Assembly (NCBI RefSeq): GCF_963855985.1
Contig: NC_087095.1
Span: 8,008,001-8,072,000, forward strand
Direction: 5' to 3'
Length of the DNA: 64,000 bases
DNA from: Ostrinia nubilalis
Lineage: Eukaryota; Arthropoda; Insecta; Lepidoptera; Crambidae
The notes beneath the pieces were generated by a model that was given only the letters and a program-made list of their open reading frames with translations, was not told the origin of the DNA and ran no database searches. The position numbers were made by a program, and so were the translations under genes. Shown piece by piece: positions 57,255 to 64,000 of this stretch (position 1 is its first letter; each line of letters opens with the position of its first letter).

Positions 57255-57310
57255 GGCTTTCTTAAAGGCGGCAGCGCGCGCGCAGGTAAGAATGAGACTA
57301 CGGTGCCTTC

Positions 57311-58152
57311 TAGTGTTGTGACAGCGTAAGACAAACCGGTTTCTGAAGGCAACCGGAACTTGAAACCGGTAGGTATTGCAGAACGCAATGCTTAAAGTAG
57401 AACTACATGAAGAAGGAGAGTTCTGAAAGACAGATGAATCAATTTGACATTGAGCCATTAGTCTGAAAGAAGGGAAATATTTTAAAAAAATCTATATTTT
57501 TTTTAAATAAAACGTATCAACTGATACCTTTTAATATTCTGTCTAAAACCACCAATTTATAATACTCAAACAGGTGACAGAAATTTTGCTTAATAAACTT
57601 TTGTTTAGGAACAATAAATACCACAAAGGCATAGTTTAAGACGCTTGCATAAGATTTAGTTCCTAAATATTCAGAAACATTTATATCTGATCCACAAAAC
57701 TCCATAAATTACTTATTAATCCACTTAACATTTAAAACACCTTTAAAATGTGTACTTAATTAATTCTTTCACATAAAGGTACACACAAACACAGTAATAA
57801 ATAGCAATTAAGATTATTTAGGGATACACATTGTCTCGAGACCTTTTCTGCTCAGGGACTCACGATTTTGCCATAAATCGTCCTATGTCAAGGTTGCTAG
57901 AGATGGAAAAGTAAAACAATTTTTGTAAGAAGTTTTTTTTTTACTTATTTTTTTAAAAATCTCTTGAACTGTGAGTAAAACTTTCAGCAATGTAAGATAA
58001 TAGAATTATTACATCTATACTATCTATTTTACCCAATTTTTGTCAAAACTTAATTGATAGTTTCATTGAAATAATATTATTAAGCAATTTTACAATTATT
58101 TTCTAAATATTAGAACCGGTTAATACCGGTTTACCGGTAAGTGACAACACTA
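57311..58152. mobile_element. hAT-like element with ACCGGT-rich ends
   Basis: The left end TAGTGTTGTGAC and the right end (read inward) TAGTGTTGTCAC match at 11 of 12 bases. ACCGGT or ACCGG occurs three times in the first 60 bp and three times in the last 40 bp. The 8-bp flanks (GTGCCTTC and CCGTTTAC) do not match, so the duplication has decayed or the ends were rearranged. The interior is AT-rich with no transposase. The left end lies 25 bp from the donor-like site at 57285. Confidence 0.6.
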
Positions 58153-58649
58153 CCGTTTACACACCGAGGTATACTTCGCTTGTGTGAGTGGTGATCACAA
58201 ACTGAGACAGTCAGGTAATTCTATTGTGGCACATTCATCATAATTATTGTCCTAATCTTCATTTTTCGTGGATTCGATTTCGGATTAGATAAATTACTAA
58301 TTTCCTCATTGTTTCGATTGGGAACTACGTTTAAGGAATGTTTTTATGGAAATACAATCACTTAGTGCTCAAAATATTCCTATAGAAATTGTATTGTAAT
58401 ACCTCTAAATCTACTAATTACATGTTTATTCTAGTTGAAATTGTAAAGCTTTCCTGTTTATTTATTTGTATGGAATTTAATTTGTCTTTAATCAAAATTT
58501 AAAGAACCTCGGTTAAATACCTAATAGGCACCTAGGTAGGAAACTAGGAGTTACAGCTAAAGTATTTCATATAATTTGCATACAAACATTATTCACAACT
58601 ACATCTACTTACTTGAAAGACCTAACTTGATAATATTAGAAGTAAGAAC
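58153..58649. other. No gene recognised
   Basis: AT-rich, nothing supported. Confidence 0.5.
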
Positions 58650-59069
58650 ATTTCAAGCTTAGATTAATAAAACCTAGATGGATAGTCTTCATACAAACGC
58701 TTCGTCAAGAGCGAGGCAAAAATCTTATGTCATTAGTGTCAATTTTGTTGGCGAGTGTAAACAGTGAAGGCTATTTTCCCGAAAGTAGGGAAATTTTTAA
58801 TACGTTTTTAATTATTTTATAATTAACAAAAACAAAACGCATCATGTACTTACTTATTTATTGAATTCAAAGTACCTACCTTTTTACCAATTGGGAAATA
58901 AATTTTCTTGTTACTGGTATCATTCCCGTATTTAATTTTTGAAAGCCAAATTCAAGCTAAATACGCGTCGAATCGTAGTACTTACTTATGAAATGTAACA
59001 CTGGTCACTTTCTTTCGTTTTTCTGATGTATTTAGACACCCTTTCACAGCACAAACCGTCTTAATTAAT

Positions 59070-61196
59070 CAGTGCCGTATTATCCATAAGGCACTTTAGG
59101 CCAGTGCCTAGGGGCCCACTATGACCAGGGGCCCAGAACTCCCGATAAAAAAATGAAAAAAATAATTTTAAAGATTATTTTTATGCAACAAGACTCAAAC
59201 CACCTCAAAACTTCGCCTTATTTTGATTTACACATTCAATCGATATTGTGGAACCTAATTCATTTTCGTAACGATGGCATTACTGCTTTGGTTTACATGA
59301 CAGGACGACCGTCGACGCCCTTCAGAGGCTAAAAAGCCTCACTGCGGAAGCTAGGGAGAGGGGTGAGGGTGTGTTGGCTGTATCATTCGATATAGCCAAC
59401 GCTTTCAATACCATCCCTCATTCCACCATACTCTAGACACTTAAAGATCACAGAGTGCCTCAGTACCTTCCGAGTGCTGCTGGCCGATTACTTACGGGAC
59501 CGCGAAGTCCTGTATGTTAACAGAGACGGCCAGCTCAAACGGCGCGGCGTAGCTAGCGGGGTTCCACAGGGTTCGGTGCTCGGTCCACTCTTGTGGAACC
59601 TAGGCTTCAACTGGCTCCTCCGGGGCGTCCTTCTCGCGGGCATGAGTGTCATATGCTATGCGGATGACACTCTGGTCACTGCACGGGGGAAGACATTTGG
59701 GGCCGCGGCACGGCTGGCGTCGGCGGGCGGCAAATTAGTCGGTCGCAGAATACGACGCCTCGGCCTGAAAGTCGCGCTGGAGAAGACTGAGGCCCTCTTC
59801 TTACCGGGGCCTCGCCAGCGCACCCCTCCCGACGCCCACATTGTGGTTAAGGACTTTAGGATTGACGTCAAAGGCCAGATGAAATGTCTAGGCCTCACGC
59901 TTGACGGGAGGTGGCATTTTAGCCCACACTTCAACTGGCTAGCGCCACGCCTCCTCAAGGCAGCTGGCGCACTGAGTTGGCCCCTCCTGAATTTGAGAGG
60001 GCCACAAACGAGGTGTCGTCGACTTTATGCCGGCGTTCTGAAGAGCATGGTGCTGTATGGCGCCCCAATCTGGGCGGACGCACTCAACAAGAGGAAGAAT
60101 ACTGCCGTTCTGCGCAGGCCCCAGCGGGCCATAGTGCAGAAAGTCGCAAGGACCTACCGCACGGTAGGGCACGCTGCGTCCTCGCTGGTACTCCTCCTTG
60201 GGAGCTAGAAGCTGGGGTCTTGTCTGTCATCTATCACTGGATGGCAGACCAGAAGGCGCGTGGAAAGCGCCCGGCCCCGGAGCGGCGCGGTGCCGTCAGG
60301 CAGGAAGAGCGCGAGATCATGATCGACCGCTGGAAGGAAGACATGACTCGCGCGCAGTTGGGCTGCCGCACTCTGGACGCCATTGGTCCTGTTCTGGACC
60401 AATGGTTGGAACGAATGCACGGGTTCCTCACGTTCCGTCTGGCGCAGGTGCTGACCGGGCATGGCTGCTTCTGTTCGTATCTGCATAGGATCGGGCGAGA
60501 TGAATCCCCGCTGTACCACAAATGCGGCGCGGCGGATGACACGGTGCAGCACACCCTCGCGGTCTGCACAGGCTGGGAGGAGCAGCGCCATGTCCTCACT
60601 GCGGTCGTGGGCCGGGATCTTTAGCTTCCGAGCCTGGTCAACGCTATGCTGGGAAGTGAAGGATGCTGGATGGCGGTCGCCTTCTTTTGCGAAGAGGTCA
60701 TCCTTCAGAAGGAGGCAGCAGAGCGCGAGCGGGAGAACGATCCTCTCGCCTCATCGCTCCGCAGGCGGAGAAGGGGTGGAGAAGGCGGTTGCACGCCCGT
60801 TCTACTCAGCCCCCAGGTGGCGGCCAACAGGGCGGGGGGTGCGGGGGCACCCTTGTTACCTCCGTCTGACGGGAACAGCTTGGCGTTTCGGGCCATTCCC
60901 GTCGGACCCCCACAAGGGGGGCGTGTAGGGTCCGCCGTAGGCGAGCTGTCGCCGGTGGTGTCGCGGAAGTCTAAGGCTACGGCCTGATACTCGCGATACC
61001 CCCACTTGAGCGATGACGGAACGCCGCGGAGGTTTTGTGGGTATACCCCGTCCTCTTCAGGACGGAGCAGCGCCCTTATTAGGGCGCCGGGAGTCCTAAG
61101 GCAATCCTAAGTCCTTAAGCATTTCCTCCGCGACAAAAAAAGGGGGGCCCGAAACGAGCTGTGCCTAGGGGCCCCGAGATGGTTAATCCGGCCCTG
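59070..61196. mobile_element. hAT element with GGGCCC-rich ends (middle layer)
   Basis: The left end CAGTGCCGTATTATCCAT and the right end (read inward) CAGGGCCGGATTAACCAT match at 15 of 18 bases. A perfect 8-bp repeat TAATTAAT lies at 59062-59069 and 61197-61204. AGGGGCCC occurs twice near the left end and GGGGCCC(C) twice near the right. About 1.84 kb of the interior is an R1-clade LINE fragment. The remaining hAT sequence of about 290 bp has no coding region. Confidence 0.85.
59302..61141 (+). pseudogene. R1-clade LINE: reverse transcriptase and C-terminus, 5' truncated (inner layer)
   Basis: Begins RTTVDALQRLKSLTAEARER, then block A SFDIANAFNTIP, a stop at 59434-59436 and a one-base shift near 59470. 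Then ADYLRDREVLY, block B SGVPQGSVLGPLLWN, block C CYADDTLV (both Asp present) and LGLTLDGRWHFSPHFNWL. A second shift near 60180 leads to LAGTPPWELEAGV and the C-terminal zinc-knuckle region, in which the first Cys is Tyr (LYHKC then HTLAVC). A TAG interrupts at about 60619, followed by EEVILQKEAAERERE. The frame ends at 60987, then a 3' untranslated region and a short A run. GC content is far above the flanks. R1 elements usually sit in 28S rDNA; this copy does not. Confidence 0.85.
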
Positions 61197-61344
61197 TAAT
61201 TAATTAAAAGTCGTCGGACGTGTTTACCAATTTTTCACTTTGACAGTTCATGTGACGTTTACGAGTGAGCCATTCAGGCTTACTAAAATCTGCCTCACCT
61301 TTCGTGCACTGACTATCTAGGTTTTATTAATCTAAGATTTCAAG

Positions 61345-61710
61345 TTCATCCTAACGCAAAGTTTTTAAGATTATGCAATCAGATAAGCGTCACGGTTTAT
61401 TTACGTCACGGTTTATTTACGAAAGTACAACGTTAACCTTATAAATTAAAATACTGGCATAACACTTAAAGGCATCACCATATGGCACCAACTAATTCAT
61501 ATTAAGACAAAAGTAACAGTTGTCTAACAGTATTTTAGCCATGTTCCCGCCACATCTCCGAGCGTGGTTTACACACTAATAATGCCCATGAAATGCTAAA
61601 CGCAACGGCACATTCACCTCATACATAATGCGACAGTATTTTGAATGATCGAGGTGCTTAACTTGTAAATTTTACAGTATTTCAATCAGATACTACGGCG
61701 TGATAAACGC
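61345..61710. other. No gene recognised
   Basis: A short tandem duplication GTCACGGTTTATTTAC (about 61389-61420) is the only point of note. Confidence 0.45.
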
Positions 61711-61713
61711 TAA

Positions 61714-61831
61714 GGCTGAATTGCACCACCTAACTTTGAGCGTAACTTTAACGATAACCGGTGCTTTTTGTATGGAGTTCGACAGATATTTGAAGTTTGT
61801 CAAAGTTAAAGTAAGATGGTGCAACTCAGCC
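61714..61831. mobile_element. 118-bp Harbinger/Tourist-like MITE
   Basis: Inverted ends GGCTGAATTGCACCACCTAA and (right, inward) GGCTGAGTTGCACCATCTTA. The 3-bp repeat TAA lies on both sides (61711-61713 and 61832-61834). GG-initial ends with a TWA duplication are typical of PIF/Harbinger MITEs. Confidence 0.75.
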
Positions 61832-61834
61832 TAA

Positions 61835-62576
61835 GAGTTTCTCAGTGAATTTGCTTGCCTTTATTATACAAAATTTTCTCATGTTTTACGAGTACGAGTG
61901 AGTATAATAAGGTTTTCGATCCCAATTCCCAATGCTTTTTATATGATAAACTCTGAAAGATTAGTACCTCTTGTGTGTTTTTCCCTTTATCAATAAATCT
62001 TACAAAATATGTAGGTGAAAGTCTTTTTATTATTTTCAGCGCCTAAAAACGACTTTCTGGTTTTCTTATGATACAGGAAATATCAATTTGTTTTGAATTT
62101 CAAGATTTCTCTTATTTTGATGAATGTTACAAGTTTAAAAGCTCGTTCCTTAATCACATCGTGAGCTTTTGGGAGGCACTAAATGTTACGTAATATGACC
62201 TGAAACTGAAGAAACTGAAATCAAAAATTTTACATTCTCGTCTTCGTTATCGAAAAGTGAATGAGCTTTAAGAAATTATCAACTTCGACTGTCAAAAAAA
62301 TAAGTTGTATGGGCTTGTAAGATCGAGCTCAGGAATGTGAAACTTTCCCCTGCCAGTGCGCAGGTCGAGCCGTGACGTCATGCGCGACTCACCCGATGAG
62401 GACACTGTCAATGTTAGTGGGACTGTGTCCGTTAAGATTTTATCAGAATGAGGACAGCCCTTTGTTTGAAAAGTAAATGACTATACTTACTATTATACTC
62501 GTAGTTGCTTAATCTTTGTGTGTACGTACCTTGTACCTATTCAGTATTCACTAATAGGAAAAAAGTACAATAGCAT
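61835..62576. other. No gene recognised
   Basis: Nothing supported. A short GC-rich patch lies at about 62340-62430. Confidence 0.45.
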
Positions 62577-62697
62577 TCATCATCATCATCAGCCACAGGA
62601 CGTCCACTGCCGAACATAGGTGTGTAGCGAGCGGCCTGCGTCCAGGCCTTCCTGCTACCTTTATGGCGTTGTCGACCCACCTCGACGTCCTACGAAA
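62577..62697 (-). pseudogene. RTE-like LINE C-terminus with (ATG)n tail
   Basis: On the minus strand the family tail is seen with frameshifts: RTSRWVDNAIKVAGR, then the RQWTS-type end, then ATGATGATGATGAATG. It is the 3' extremity only, in inverse orientation to the copy at 3267-3422. Confidence 0.7.
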
Positions 62698-64000
62698 TAA
62701 TATTACAAAATTCTTAATCTATAATAGTCTTATGCGCCTATAAAATAAATTAACAAATTAGCCAACGTTTTAGTTCAATTTGTCATGAAATTCACACAGG
62801 AACTTTTCAATTACAAACACAGTAAAATATTGAGATTTCAGCGTCCAAACTAAAGGGTGTTAAGTGATCACATTTCAAAAACTTGGCCAAGTTGAAAACT
62901 AGCGGGAATCCCGGATTGTCGAGACCCTTCGCGGGACAGGGATATCTAATTATCACGTGCCTAATATAAGTTGGGAGTTGTCAAAACATCATCTACGCGA
63001 AAGTTTTAATTAAAGGCATTTTTGGGTATTCCCAAAAGTTCCGCCAGTCAGTTGTTTACGATGACAAAGCTTCCGTAGTGGACTGCCGTGCTACTTTTAG
63101 TGTGATTAAAGTTTTGAAATGAAGTAAAACTAAATAACCCGTGGCTCAATTTGAATTCCGGATGTATGCCATACTTTTCGGATTACAGCGTTTTCAAAAT
63201 CACTTTGTGCTGTACGAATTTTTGTCCATAAGATTTGACAGACTGAAAAAGCACGTAATAAATTCGATAAGGAATTTTATTGTTAAGATGCAGAAACAGC
63301 ATACAAAACTCCATTCTGTTATTTTGTAGGTCTGTTAGTACAGGAAAATATATTAATTTGCCAAGGTTTTTAGACACGAAATATTATGTCAGTCCGTACG
63401 ATCTTCGGTGTTGCAACCGTACCTATACATATTATATCAATCATAGCATTGTAAAGTACAGGTGTCGCTTCATTGTTTCGAGGGCCCGCAACTTAAGGGT
63501 ATACGTACAGGTTACATGGGACATGATGCCCGAGCCTTCCCATGTCTTTTAAAAATGTCACTCGTCCTGTATGTCACGCAGGTTATTGTTAGGTAGGAGA
63601 ATATACCTTTATTGATTGTACTCATGCTGGGTCCGCCAAGTATTATTTTACTTTGATTTATAATTTAATTTTTGTTTAAATGAATTCTTAGATTATTTCC
63701 ATAGAAATGTTCAGAATAAGCATTTTGTCATTTAGGAATAATAAGTTACGATTAGAACTAGCTGTTATTGCCAAACTCACGTAATCCAGAACATATTGTG
63801 GTCGTTCCGAAATAACTTATGATGATATTCGAAAACTTCCCGCAGGAACTCCATTTCGGAACTGGAATTAGGTGATTTGGAATTTAGATTATGCAACCGC
63901 ATGCAACAAAAGTTTTGATTGCCAACAAAATTCGGCAATTAAAGGTTTATTTGTTTTGCAACTGTTTAATTAATGGCATAATTGTTTTGAGCCCGCGCAA
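62698..64000. other. No gene recognised
   Basis: Overlapping short frames at 63141-63552 have no domain. I see no further repeat boundary. Confidence 0.5.

Larger units (their letters stand above)
58658..61336. mobile_element. CTTAGATTAAT-ended element (outer layer of a nest)
   Basis: Inverted ends CTTAGATTAATAAAACCTAG at 58658 and the complement ending at 61336 continue into GAT-ATAGTC. A perfect 8-bp repeat ATTTCAAG flanks them (58650-58657 and 61337-61344). Subtracting the nested hAT and one copy of its 8-bp duplication leaves about 545 bp, so the original element was MITE-sized. The ends are those of the 32-bp insertion at 18050-18081, which also has an 8-bp duplication. The superfamily is uncertain; 8 bp suits hAT or P. 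Confidence 0.8.

Noticed and set aside
57311..58152. A perfect hAT assignment with 8-bp duplication
   Set aside because: The ends match, but the two 8-bp flanks do not; I keep it only as hAT-like.
59656..60896. Several long minus-strand and alternative-frame open frames
   Set aside because: They are shadows of the GC-rich R1-clade LINE coding sequence on the plus strand.

Overview
The window is AT-rich eukaryotic DNA and is almost certainly from a moth or butterfly. This rests on what is present. There are tRNA-derived SINEs whose tails read TTTGCTTAGTTTGGG followed by (TTATT)n. There are many fragments of the non-LTR element whose open reading frame ends in QQWTS and whose 3' end is ATG- or GAAC-repeat-rich. 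There are also CR1/L2-like 3' ends (TTTGCCTCCTATCACAT-polyA), R1-clade reverse transcriptase, and repeats carrying the CCGCGG-TTCGCCCGCGT-type block. No bacterial-type gene organisation, CRISPR array or operon is visible. The window looks like intergenic or large-intron sequence in which mobile DNA is the main recognisable content.

Host genes are sparse. The one secure gene is a tRNA-Arg(ACG) at 42768-42840 on the minus strand, with a Pol III terminator. Two weaker host candidates are an unrecognised multi-pass membrane protein reading frame (40692-41387, plus) and a possible first exon in a CpG-rich stretch (about 56.8-57.3 kb).

Layout. 0-10 kb: a 1,055-bp element with 34-bp perfect inverted ends and a 5-bp target duplication (2001-3055), LINE, CR1 and SINE remnants. 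9.8-18.5 kb: two copies of a DNA element carrying a THAP-domain first exon, one of which holds a 32-bp micro-insertion; between them a G-rich run, a diverged palindrome and an ATCGAT-rich hAT-like repeat. 23.8-33.7 kb: a cluster of five DNA elements, each with duplicated flanks (23859-24865, 27393-27917, 28385-28899, 29521-31439, 32322-33714), three of them large palindromes. 36.9-38.5 kb: a LINE fragment with an intact reverse transcriptase reading frame. 43.5-51.2 kb: a LINE insertion with a 13-bp duplication inside a small repeat array, a 178-bp MITE, a 2.57-kb fold-back element, a SINE, a CR1/L2 3' end and a 177-182-bp tandem repeat. 53.5-55.1 kb: a piggyBac-like remnant containing a 5'-inverted (twin-primed) LINE. 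57.3-61.3 kb: an ACCGGT-rich hAT remnant, then a three-layer nest (CTTAGATTAAT-ended element, containing a hAT, containing an R1-clade LINE fragment).

Two patterns recur. First, at least five hAT-like elements each carry a cluster of a different palindromic 6-mer near their ends (CTCGAG, TCCGGA, ATCGAT, ACCGGT, GGGCCC), which suggests family-specific transposase-binding sites. Second, two elements end in heptamers resembling RAG/Transib recombination signals (CACTATG; CACAGTG) and are flanked by 5-bp duplications. Almost all elements are non-autonomous. No intact transposase was found. The only long intact protein-coding stretch is the reverse transcriptase at 36934-38196.
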